Source: JBHIEE01 sp046760445
Lineage (GTDB): Bacteria > Acidobacteriota > Aminicenantia > JdFR-78
Length of the DNA stretch: 7,852 nt
Assembly: GCA_046760445.1 (NCBI GenBank)
Contig: JBHIEE010000123.1
Coordinates: forward strand, 1-7,852
Reading direction: 5' to 3'
The stretch's first letter is position 1. Each line of letters opens with the position of its first letter. Below are positions 1 through 5,671 of this stretch, in pieces. Below the pieces are notes generated by a model. The model made no database searches. It was not told where the DNA came from and was given only the letters and a program-made list of their open reading frames with translations. Both the position numbers and the translations under genes were made by a program.

Positions 1-78
1 GGAAAACTTGCTCGGCTGAAAATTGGCTTTACTCTTTCTAAAAACGAAAGTTCATTTTCTTTTATCTATACATTTTAA
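1..78 (+). CDS. C-terminal fragment of a possible outer-membrane beta-barrel protein (partial, 5' end outside window)
   Basis: An open frame runs from base 1 to a TAA at 76-78 and gives 25 residues. Hydrophobic and polar residues alternate in two stretches, LARLKIGFTLS and SFSFIYTF, joined by a short polar turn (KNES). The last residue is Phe, and aromatic residues sit at 0, -2, -4 and -6 from the end. This is the pattern of the C-terminal beta-hairpin and Bam recognition signal of outer-membrane proteins. The other two forward frames stop earlier (17-19 and about 37-39). Only the tail is visible, so family and function cannot be named. It could also be a chance open frame, although the amphipathic pattern makes a real gene more likely. 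Confidence 0.45.
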   Translation, partial: GKLARLKIGFTLSKNESSFSFIYTF

Positions 79-110
79 TTCTCTATCTAAATCTTGTTTA
101 CAATTAATCC

Positions 111-139
111 TTTACTTATCTTTTTATTTTTGATATAGT
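111..139 (+). promoter_or_regulatory. Predicted sigma70 promoter for rpsO-pnp
   Basis: A -35-like TTTACT (111-116) is separated by 17 bases from a -10-like TATAGT (134-139, five of six consensus bases). The -10 is preceded by TG at 131-132 in the extended -10 position. Transcription would start near 146 and leave a leader of only about 20 bases before the rpsO start. The region is very T-rich, so some chance matches are expected. Confidence 0.5.
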
Positions 140-155
140 GAATTTGAAATCAGAC

Positions 156-161
156 AGGAGG
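156..161 (+). promoter_or_regulatory. Ribosome binding site of rpsO that decides its start codon
   Basis: AGGAGG lies one base upstream of a TTG at 163 but seven bases upstream of a second in-frame TTG at 169. Seven bases is normal spacing and one base is too short, so the site supports initiation at 169. Confidence 0.75.
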
Positions 162-168
162 CTTGAAA

Positions 169-438
169 TTGGTTTTGGACAAAGATCAGAAAACAGAAAT
201 TATCGGCAAGTTTAAAACTCATCCTAATGATACCGGCTCTCCAGAAGTTCAAATTGCGATAATGACTCATCGAATAAATTATTTGACCGAACATTTTAAA
301 ACTCACAAAAAAGATTTCCATTCACGATTAGGATTAATGAAATTAGTTGGCAAAAGAAGAAGACTTCTCAATTATCTCCGAAAAGAAGACCCTACTCGTT
401 ATGAAAAATTAATCAAGAAACTCAAGATTCGGAGGTAG
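169..438 (+). CDS. rpsO: 30S ribosomal protein S15
   Basis: S15 is a primary binder of 16S rRNA in the central domain of the small ribosomal subunit and contributes to a bridge to the 50S subunit. The protein is recognised by NDTGSPEVQIA near residue 20, then HFKTHKKDFHSR and GLMKLVGKRRRLLNYL, and a basic tail ending in RR. These are hallmark stretches of the family. Starting at TTG 169 gives 89 residues (MVLDKDQ...), exactly the length of Escherichia coli S15. An upstream in-frame TTG at 163 would add two residues but sits only one base from AGGAGG. The gene is followed by pnp after 14 bases, the classical rpsO-pnp order. In other bacteria S15 represses its own mRNA through leader structures; I see no clear such structure here, and the leader looks short. 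Confidence 0.96.
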   Translation: MVLDKDQKTEIIGKFKTHPNDTGSPEVQIAIMTHRINYLTEHFKTHKKDFHSRLGLMKLVGKRRRLLNYLRKEDPTRYEKLIKKLKIRR

Positions 439-452
439 ACGAACAATAAATT

Positions 453-2612
453 ATGCAGCATAGAGTAGAATTAGAGATTAACGGCCGTCTTCTCACAATA
501 GAAACAGGAGGTTTCGCCCGGCAGGCAGACGGTTCTACCTTGATTCGCTACGGCGAAACAATAATGTTTGTTGCCGCCACTTCCCGAAAAGAATGCTCTG
601 AAATCAAGGATTTTTTGCCTTTAATCGTTGATTACCGTGAAAGCACCTATGCTGCAGGGAAAATACCAGGTGGATTTTTTAAAAGAGAAGGCAAGCCTAC
701 TGAAAGGGAAATTCTGGTCAGCCGACTGATTGACCGTCCAATAAGACCTCTCTTTCCTGAGGGATATTTTAACGACACCCAGATTGTTGCTTTACTACTC
801 TCAGCTGATTTAGAAAATGAACCAGATGCCTTGGGAATTATTGGTGCTTCGGCTGCTCTTTATTTATCTGGCATTCCTTTTATCACTCCTCTTGGTGCAG
901 TTAAGGTTGGCTTAGTAGACAACCAGTTCATTATCAATCCCACGGTCTCTCAATTAGATTCAAGCCCACTTAATTTAGTGGTTGCAGGCACAGAAGAGGG
1001 AATAGTGATGGTCGAAGGAAGTGGTATTGAAGTTGAGGATGAAAAAGTGGTTGAGGCAATATATGCTGCTTATGAGCCAATAAAAAAAATCATCCAGCTT
1101 CAAAAAGAACTTTACCAGAAGTTAAATGTCAAAAAAAGAGCTGTCGAAGTTCAGCAAATAGACCCAGAACAATATCTCTTAATCGAAGAAAAAATTTCCG
1201 AATCCTTAGAAAAAGCAATTAAAACTCCAGAAAAGGCAGCTCGGGAGAAAAAGGTAAAAGAAATATATGATCAATTGGTGGCTGATATACCAGAAGATAG
1301 TGAAACAGAACTTCACAGAATAAGAAAAATATTTACTGATATTGAGAAAAAAATAGTCAGGCGAGAAATTCTTGAAAAAAATCATCGGATGGATGGAAGA
1401 GCTCTCGATGAGATAAGACCACTATCAATCAACATTGGATTTTTACCCCGCACTCATGGTTCAGCTTTATTTACCCGGGGAGAAACTCAGGCTTTAGTAA
1501 CCATTACTCTTGGAACATTTGAAGATGTCCAGAGACTGGATGTTTTAGGCGAAGAGGATGAAAAAAGATTTATGGTCCATTACAATTTCCCTCCTTTCAG
1601 TGTGGGAGAGGTCTCTTTCCTAAGAGCACCGGGCAGGAGAGAGATAGGACATGGTGCTCTGGCAGAAAAAGCTATTCTACCTGCTATTCCTGACGAAGAA
1701 AAATTCCCCTATACTATTCGAGTGGTGTCTGATATCTTAGAATCAAATGGCTCTTCCTCAATGGCTACTGTATGCGGAGGAGTGGTTGCTCTGATGGATG
1801 CTGGTGTGCCTTTAACTATGACCATTGCTGGAATTGCTATGGGTCTGGTCAAAGAGGATAATAATTATAAAATTTTAACCGATATTGCTGGACTGGAAGA
1901 TCACTTCGGCGATATGGATCTAAAAGTAGCTGGAACAGAAAAAGGTATTACTGCTTTACAAATGGATTTGAAAATTCCAAACATTGATCCAGCTATAATG
2001 AAGGAAGCTCTTTTAAAAGCTCGGGAAGCACGAACTCAGGTGTTAAATAAAATGAGGGAAGCTATTCCTGCTCCACGAGCAGACATATCGTCCTTTGCTC
2101 CTCGAATAATGACCTTAATTATTAACCCGGATAAGGTAAGAGATGTTATTGGGCCTGGTGGTAGAACGATCAAAAAGATAATTTCTCAAACCAAGATAAA
2201 AATCGACATAGAAGAAAACGGTAAAATCACCATTGCTGCTAATGACGTTCAAGCAGGCCAAAAAGCACTTGAAATGATAAGAGAAATTACAGCAGAGGCT
2301 GAAGTAGGCAAGATCTATGAAGGCAAAGTGGTTCGCATTGAGGATTATGGCGCTTTTGTCGAAATTTTGCCTAATATCGTTGGTCTATTACATATTTCAG
2401 AAATCGCTCATCACCGCATCAGAAATACCAGAGATGAGTTAAAAATTGGTCAGGAAATAAAAGTCAAGGTGATTGATATTGAGGATAATAGGGTAAAATT
2501 GAGTAAAAAGGCTATTGAGCAAGAAGTCTCTTCTCATTACCCTCGACCGTCAATTAAACCTAATACCAAAAAGACATTTTATCCGAAAAGAGATAAAGAT
2601 AGATTTTATTAA
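453..2612 (+). CDS. pnp: Polyribonucleotide nucleotidyltransferase (PNPase)
   Basis: PNPase degrades RNA 3' to 5' by phosphorolysis, releasing nucleoside diphosphates. It acts as a cytoplasmic trimer, often with RNase E or a helicase. The 719 residues show the full family layout: first RNase PH domain (about 1-145, with the FFKREG loop at 75-80), an alpha-helical linker (about 235-310), second RNase PH domain (about 311-540), KH domain (about 552-612, GPGG at 567-570) and S1 domain (about 620-688). Active-site elements are present: GRREIGHG (394-401), the phosphate-binding SNGSSS (431-436), and D483, D489 and K491 in the EDHFGDMDLK stretch. The ATG at 453 is the only common start available, because an in-frame TAA lies at 447. 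The nearest Shine-Dalgarno-like site, GGAGGT at 431-436, is inside the end of rpsO and 16 bases away, so translation is probably coupled to rpsO. The short basic tail after S1 is ordinary. Confidence 0.98.
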   Translation: MQHRVELEINGRLLTIETGGFARQADGSTLIRYGETIMFVAATSRKECSEIKDFLPLIVDYRESTYAAGKIPGGFFKREGKPTEREILVSRLIDRPIRPLFPEGYFNDTQIVALLLSADLENEPDALGIIGASAALYLSGIPFITPLGAVKVGLVDNQFIINPTVSQLDSSPLNLVVAGTEEGIVMVEGSGIEVEDEKVVEAIYAAYEPIKKIIQLQKELYQKLNVKKRAVEVQQIDPEQYLLIEEKISESLEKAIKTPEKAAREKKVKEIYDQLVADIPEDSETELHRIRKIFTDIEKKIVRREILEKNHRMDGRALDEIRPLSINIGFLPRTHGSALFTRGETQALVTITLGTFEDVQRLDVLGEEDEKRFMVHYNFPPFSVGEVSFLRAPGRREIGHGALAEKAILPAIPDEEKFPYTIRVVSDILESNGSSSMATVCGGVVALMDAGVPLTMTIAGIAMGLVKEDNNYKILTDIAGLEDHFGDMDLKVAGTEKGITALQMDLKIPNIDPAIMKEALLKAREARTQVLNKMREAIPAPRADISSFAPRIMTLIINPDKVRDVIGPGGRTIKKIISQTKIKIDIEENGKITIAANDVQAGQKALEMIREITAEAEVGKIYEGKVVRIEDYGAFVEILPNIVGLLHISEIAHHRIRNTRDELKIGQEIKVKVIDIEDNRVKLSKKAIEQEVSSHYPRPSIKPNTKKTFYPKRDKDRFY

Positions 2613-2635
2613 TTTCCAATAAACTTCTTTAAAAA

Positions 2636-3133
2636 ATGATTCCGCGAGTTTTTCCTTCGAATCAGAACAAATCTCACCATAAGAAAGGATTTACCTTAAT
2701 TGAATTATTGGTCACTCTGGCTGTGTTGTCCATTCTGGCAGCAGCTATTTTACCTATGGCAGAAGTAGCAGTCAAGAGAGAAAAAGAAATTGAATTAAGG
2801 AGAAATCTAAGAATAATTAGAGAAGCAATAGATGAATATAAAAGACTGGCTGATCAGAAAAAAATAGAGGTCGAATCAGATACTTACGGTTATCCCCCAA
2901 ACCTGGAGATTTTGGTTGAAGGAGTAGAGATAAAAGACAAAAAAGGAAACAAAAGTATAAGAAAATTTCTAAGGAGAATTCCTAAGGACCCAATGACCAA
3001 TTCTTATAAGTGGGGGCTTAGATCTTATCAGGATAAGTCAGATTCAATGACCTGGGGTGAAGAGAATGTCTATGATGTTTATACAACCAGCACAGCTACT
3101 GCTCTTGACGGAACAAAATATAATACCTGGTAA
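2636..3133 (+). CDS. GspG-like pseudopilin / type IV pilin-like protein 1
   Basis: The N-terminus carries a class III (prepilin peptidase) signal: a basic leader ending in HHKKG18, then FTLIELLVTLAVLSILAAAILP, with the conserved Glu at mature position 5 (E23). The hydrophobic helix (about 19-42) anchors the precursor in the inner membrane and packs in the pseudopilus. The remainder is a soluble domain with an alpha-helix (RRNLRIIREAIDEYKRL), the R+IPKDPMT motif near 120-130 and the ending DGTKYNTW. IPxDP plus a terminal small-x-Y-x-x-W are typical of GspG-like major pseudopilins of type II secretion systems. The ATG at 2636 has no clear Shine-Dalgarno site; no other ATG, GTG or TTG precedes the signal. 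It begins 23 bases after pnp and ends two bases before the next pseudopilin. The 165 residues exceed a typical GspG (about 140), partly through a lysine-rich insertion around 90-115. Which machine it serves cannot be told from this window. Confidence 0.87.
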   Translation: MIPRVFPSNQNKSHHKKGFTLIELLVTLAVLSILAAAILPMAEVAVKREKEIELRRNLRIIREAIDEYKRLADQKKIEVESDTYGYPPNLEILVEGVEIKDKKGNKSIRKFLRRIPKDPMTNSYKWGLRSYQDKSDSMTWGEENVYDVYTTSTATALDGTKYNTW

Positions 3134-3135
3134 AA

Positions 3136-3537
3136 ATGAAAAAATATAATTCTCATCAAGGATTTACTTTAATCGAAATTCTGGTGGTTTTTACCCTGGT
3201 TGGTATTTTAGCCAGTTTAGCTTTGCCCCAATTTAGACACGCTACCCGAAAAGCGAGAGAAGCTGTCTTAAAAGAAGACCTTTTTCAGATGAGAAAGCTT
3301 ATTGATCAGTATTATACGGATAAAGGAAAATACCCTCCTTCCCTGGAAGCTCTGGTTGAAGAAGGTTATTTAAGAAAAATTCCTGTGGACCCCTTTACTC
3401 AATCAGATGAAACCTGGGTTGTCATCCGAGAAGAACCTTCTGAAGACAATTATTATCAGGAAGAATTGGGTATAATAGATGTTAAATCAGGCTCGGATGA
3501 AATAGCCCTGGGCGGAACACCCTATAATACCTGGTAA
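3136..3537 (+). CDS. GspG-like pseudopilin / type IV pilin-like protein 2
   Basis: A short leader ending in HQG9 precedes FTLIEILVVFTLVGILASLALP, with Glu at mature position 5 (E14), so prepilin peptidase should cleave after G9. The soluble part has the helix KEDLFQMRKLIDQYYTDKGKYPPSLEALVEEGYLRKIPVDP and the ending SGSDEIALGGTPYNTW. This is a compact GspG-type protein of 133 residues, close to the size of major pseudopilins of type II secretion. GspG subunits polymerise into the periplasmic pseudopilus thought to push substrates through the secretin. The ATG is two bases after the stop of the previous gene with no good Shine-Dalgarno site, so translational coupling is likely. It is the most canonical of the three tandem genes and the best candidate for the major subunit. 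Its last 25 bases match the end of the previous gene at 22 positions, suggesting paralogy. Confidence 0.9.
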   Translation: MKKYNSHQGFTLIEILVVFTLVGILASLALPQFRHATRKAREAVLKEDLFQMRKLIDQYYTDKGKYPPSLEALVEEGYLRKIPVDPFTQSDETWVVIREEPSEDNYYQEELGIIDVKSGSDEIALGGTPYNTW

Positions 3538-3538
3538 C

Positions 3539-3582
3539 TTCGTAAACATTGACTTCAGCTTTACCAGTTCACGATTTACGAA
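3539..3582 (+). repeat. Inverted repeat between pseudopilin genes 2 and 3
   Basis: TTCGTAAA (3539-3546) and TTTACGAA (3575-3582) are perfect 8-bp inverted arms around a 28-base spacer. The pair fills the only sizeable gap inside the pseudopilin cluster. The right arm ends four bases before the ATG at 3587, where a ribosome binding site would be expected. No T-run follows, so this is unlikely to be an intrinsic terminator. It may be a dispersed intergenic repeat or a structure affecting translation of the third gene. Confidence 0.6.
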
Positions 3583-3586
3583 TAAG

Positions 3587-4108
3587 ATGGCAGATAAAGG
3601 TTACACCTTGATTGTCTTAATGATTGGTATCTCAGTAATGTCTATTTTTCTGATGGTTGCTGTTCCTGTCTGGCAAACAACCATTCAAAGAGAAAAAGAA
3701 GAAGAGTTAATCTTTCGTGGCAAACAGTATGTTGAAGCTATCCGAATTTATCAAATGAAACATCCAGGTGCTTTTCCTAAAAGTCTTGAAGAATTATTAA
3801 AGGAGAAATGCATCCGAAAGCTTTACAAGGACCCAATGACTGACCATGGAAGATGGAATCTGATCCTTCCTTCAGGTAAAACCAGCTCCAAACAGAAGAA
3901 ATCGCCCCAGGAAGTAATTCTCGTTCCCGAAGAATTAATCGACTCTGTTGATTTTCCTCAAATAATCGGAGTTGCCAGCCAATCAACCAAAGAATCAATT
4001 AAAATTTACTTAGGCCAGAATCAATATGATAAATGGTTATTCTTTTATGGTCAGGATCCAAAAAAAATGCCCAATATAATTTATTATGAACAATCCCAAA
4101 AAAAGTAA
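3587..4108 (+). CDS. Divergent pseudopilin 3 lacking Glu at mature position 5
   Basis: The N-terminus MADKG5 followed by YTLIVLMIGISVMSIFLMVAVPVWQ is a class III signal and membrane helix. The residue at mature position 5 is Val (V10), not the usual Glu. Downstream are the charged helix REKEEELIFRGKQYVEAIRIYQMKHPGAFPKSLEELLKEKCIRKLYKDPMT, which parallels the helix and DPMT motif of the first protein, and then a divergent C-terminal half. The protein has 173 residues. In type II secretion the minor pseudopilin GspK also lacks Glu5 and sits at the pseudopilus tip. By analogy this could be a minor tip or initiator subunit, but it is shorter than GspK (about 300 residues), so I do not assign that name. 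No Shine-Dalgarno site is visible at 3587; an inverted repeat ends just upstream. The last 23 bases overlap lpxB. Confidence 0.82.
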   Translation: MADKGYTLIVLMIGISVMSIFLMVAVPVWQTTIQREKEEELIFRGKQYVEAIRIYQMKHPGAFPKSLEELLKEKCIRKLYKDPMTDHGRWNLILPSGKTSSKQKKSPQEVILVPEELIDSVDFPQIIGVASQSTKESIKIYLGQNQYDKWLFFYGQDPKKMPNIIYYEQSQKK

Positions 4109-5252
4109 CCCTCCAGAAAAACCTTCTAATTCAATTTTAATTATTGCCGGAGAAAGTTCTGGAGAAAAATATGGAGCTAATCTGGTCAAGGAGTTCAAGA
4201 AAATAGACCACTCCTCATCATTTTTTGGAATAGGTGGAAACCAGATGAAAAATGAAGGAGTAGAGCTCCTGTTTACTCTATCAGATGTCTCCTTAGTAGG
4301 ACTTTTTGAAGTATTAACTCAGCTTCTCAGAATCAAACATATTTTTAATACAATTATCAAAGAAGTAAAAAAAAGAAAACCCAGTGCAGCAGTCCTGATT
4401 GACTTTCCGGACTTCAACCTGCGGATAGCAAAAAAACTTAACCAGTTAAAAATACCTGTCCTCTATTACATCAGTCCAACTATTTGGGCCTGGCGAGAAG
4501 GAAGAATAAAACAAATAAAAAAATATATTAATCAAATGCTGCTCATTTTTCCTTTTGAAGAAGAGATTTATCAAAAATACAAAATCAAAGCTAAATTTAT
4601 CGGTCATCCTCTTCTGGAAAGAATAAAAATCAAACTTGCTCGCGATGAATTTTTAAAAAAATACAATCTTTCTTCAGATAAAAAAATAATTACTTTAATG
4701 CCTGGCAGCAGAGAAAGTGAAGTTAAGTATCACCTGCCAGTGGTGATGGAAGCAGTAAAAAAGATAAGTAGTAAACTTGAATCTCAATTTTTATTAATTA
4801 AGGCAGAAAATCTGGATAAAAAATTAATTGAAAAACATATCGATCCGCAAGTAAAAATCATAACTGAAGACAGTTATGAAACAATGGCAAACAGTGATTT
4901 AATCATCGCTTCCTGCGGAACAGCTAATTTAGAAGCAGCTCTCTTAGAAAAACCGCTCATCACTTTCTACAGGGTTTCACCGCTGAGTTACAGGCTTGGA
5001 ATTAATTTGGTTAAAATCAACACTTATAGTATTGTTAATATCTTAGCTGGAAAGAAAATTATTCCTGAATTAATCCAGAAAAATTTTACTACTGAGAATA
5101 TCTATTCTGAGAGTATGAGAATTTTGAACTCGCCTGATATTGCTGAGGGAATGAAAAAGGAATTCAAAAGAATTAAAAAAATGCTGGGAGAAAAAGGAGC
5201 TTCTAAAAAAGCTGCTCTCGCTCTGAAAGAAATGTTAGCTGAGAAAGAATAA
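4086..5252 (+). CDS. lpxB: Lipid-A-disaccharide synthase
   Basis: LpxB (glycosyltransferase family 19) joins UDP-2,3-diacylglucosamine to lipid X to form the lipid A disaccharide and UDP, at the cytoplasmic face of the inner membrane. The 388 residues show the family motifs in order: IAGESSGEKYGANL (20-33), FGIGGNQM (47-54), IDFPDFNLR (105-113, containing the catalytic Asp region), YYISPTIWAWREGR (127-140), FIGHPLLERI (171-180), MPGSRESEV (205-213) and IIASCGTANLEAALLEKP (273-290). Length is normal. The ATG at 4086 gives about 15 residues ahead of the usual start near SILIIAGE. No ATG, GTG or TTG lies between, so the extension is probably real, although a rare ATT start is possible. No good Shine-Dalgarno site is seen. 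The 23-bp overlap with the upstream pseudopilin implies co-transcription and coupled translation. Its presence indicates a lipopolysaccharide-type outer membrane. Confidence 0.96.
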   Translation: MNNPKKSNPPEKPSNSILIIAGESSGEKYGANLVKEFKKIDHSSSFFGIGGNQMKNEGVELLFTLSDVSLVGLFEVLTQLLRIKHIFNTIIKEVKKRKPSAAVLIDFPDFNLRIAKKLNQLKIPVLYYISPTIWAWREGRIKQIKKYINQMLLIFPFEEEIYQKYKIKAKFIGHPLLERIKIKLARDEFLKKYNLSSDKKIITLMPGSRESEVKYHLPVVMEAVKKISSKLESQFLLIKAENLDKKLIEKHIDPQVKIITEDSYETMANSDLIIASCGTANLEAALLEKPLITFYRVSPLSYRLGINLVKINTYSIVNILAGKKIIPELIQKNFTTENIYSESMRILNSPDIAEGMKKEFKRIKKMLGEKGASKKAALALKEMLAEKE

Positions 5253-5274
5253 TTATTTAAGAAAGGGTTTTCAA

Positions 5275-5337
5275 ATGACTTTAAATGATATTATGCAGAT
5301 TGATGGTGAGAATGGCTTTTATGCAAGCCTGGGATAA
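5275..5337 (+). CDS. Possible 20-residue small protein or gene remnant
   Basis: An ATG at 5275 follows GAAAGGG at about seven bases spacing, a plausible ribosome binding site. The frame encodes 20 residues starting MTLNDIMQIDG and ending FYASLG before TAA. It lies 22 bases after lpxB, close enough to be on the same transcript. The wording is faintly like the N-terminus of roadblock/LC7-type small proteins, so it might be the stump of a truncated gene. That resemblance is weak and from memory. It may equally be a chance frame. The case for it is the good start context; the case against is the very short length. Confidence 0.25.
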   Translation: MTLNDIMQIDGENGFYASLG

Positions 5338-5358
5338 ATCAAAATGCAAAAATCACCT

Positions 5359-5377
5359 CGCGCTGAGCCTCAGTGCG
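5359..5377. repeat. Short GC-rich palindrome
   Basis: The 19 bases form an almost perfect palindrome centred at 5368. The outer arms CGCGCTG and CAGTGCG pair with one G-T wobble. It stands out from the AT-rich surroundings and lies just outside the larger inverted repeat that starts at 5389. Confidence 0.55.
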
Positions 5378-5388
5378 AAGCAAGGATA

Positions 5389-5527
5389 AAAATGACAGGG
5401 CAAAAATATAAAAATAGTGCTGCAGTTGAGCGGTGCTGCAGTGCTGCTCATAACTCACCGCAACACTGCAGAACTGCAGCACAGCAGCACTTAAAAAAGT
5501 TATTTTTTATTTTTAATTTGTCATTTT
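5389..5527. repeat. Nested imperfect inverted repeat of about 139 bp (MITE- or REP-like element)
   Basis: The ends are a perfect 9-bp inverted repeat: AAAATGACA (5389-5397) and TGTCATTTT (5519-5527). Inside, an A-rich arm (about 5402-5416) faces a T-rich arm (about 5500-5514). Next, GTGCTGCAGTT (5417-5427) is an exact reverse complement of AACTGCAGCAC (5472-5482). CTGCAGTG (5436-5443) also pairs with CACTGCAG (5464-5471), GTGCTGCT (5441-5448) with AGCAGCAC (5483-5490), and CGGTG (5431-5435) with CACCG (5456-5460), so alternative folds compete. CTGCAG occurs four times. No transposase is present. The layered symmetry suggests a non-autonomous mobile repeat or a structured RNA element rather than a protein-coding region. 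No target site duplication was recognised. Confidence 0.65.
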
Positions 5528-5534
5528 GCCACAG

Positions 5535-5564
5535 TGGTATACCCCACGTGGTGTACCAATTTTT
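5535..5564 (+). terminator. Possible intrinsic terminator after lpxB
   Basis: TGGTATACC (5535-5543) pairs with GGTGTACCA (5550-5558) over nine base pairs with one G-T wobble and a six-base loop. ATTTTT follows at 5559-5564. This fits a Rho-independent terminator for the lpxB transcript, although the stem is only moderately GC-rich. The arms can also be read as an imperfect direct repeat, GTGGTATACC / GTGGTGTACC, with a period of 14. Confidence 0.45.
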
Positions 5565-5614
5565 GATATTTGATTTTTTATTTTTATGTGGAGGTGAAAC
5601 TGAAAAATAGGATA

Positions 5615-5642
5615 TGAAAACCCTGACTTGACTGGGTTTTCA
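5615..5642. terminator. Hairpin upstream of the DPP IV gene, terminator-like
   Basis: TGAAAACCC (5615-5623) and GGGTTTTCA (5634-5642) are perfect 9-bp inverted arms around a 10-base loop. Three G-C pairs at the loop side followed by TTTT in the descending arm resemble terminators whose U-tract is in the stem. It could also be an operator, since it lies 35 bases before the next start codon. Confidence 0.4.
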
Positions 5643-5664
5643 AAGTTGAACACTCTCAAGAATT

Positions 5665-5671
5665 AAGGAGG
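5665..5671 (+). promoter_or_regulatory. Strong ribosome binding site of the DPP IV gene
   Basis: AAGGAGG is a near-perfect Shine-Dalgarno site five bases upstream of the ATG at 5677. It fixes the start of the final gene and contrasts with the weak or absent sites of the pnp-lpxB genes. Confidence 0.85.

Noticed and set aside
124..321. 65-residue minus-strand frame over the rpsO start
   Set aside because: It is antisense to the conserved S15 sequence and to the promoter region.
2613..2635. Terminator between pnp and the first pseudopilin
   Set aside because: The 23-base gap has no inverted repeat, so read-through into the pseudopilin genes is more likely.
3777..3998. 73-residue minus-strand frame opposite pseudopilin 3
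   Set aside because: It is antisense to a recognisable pseudopilin, with no ribosome binding site or family features.
5401..5490. CRISPR-like repetition of CTGCAG units
   Set aside because: The repeats are short, inverted as well as direct, and irregularly spaced; there are no spacers of uniform length and no cas genes.
5344..5610. 88-residue open frame on the + strand in the intergenic region
   Set aside because: It runs straight through the palindromes and T-rich stretches, has no ribosome binding site, and the protein is rich in Cys, His and Gln from repeat sequence with no family resemblance.
5628..5656. TTGACT as the -35 box of a promoter for the DPP IV gene
   Set aside because: The bases 16-18 further on (around 5650-5656) bear no resemblance to a -10 box, and the hexamer lies inside a hairpin.
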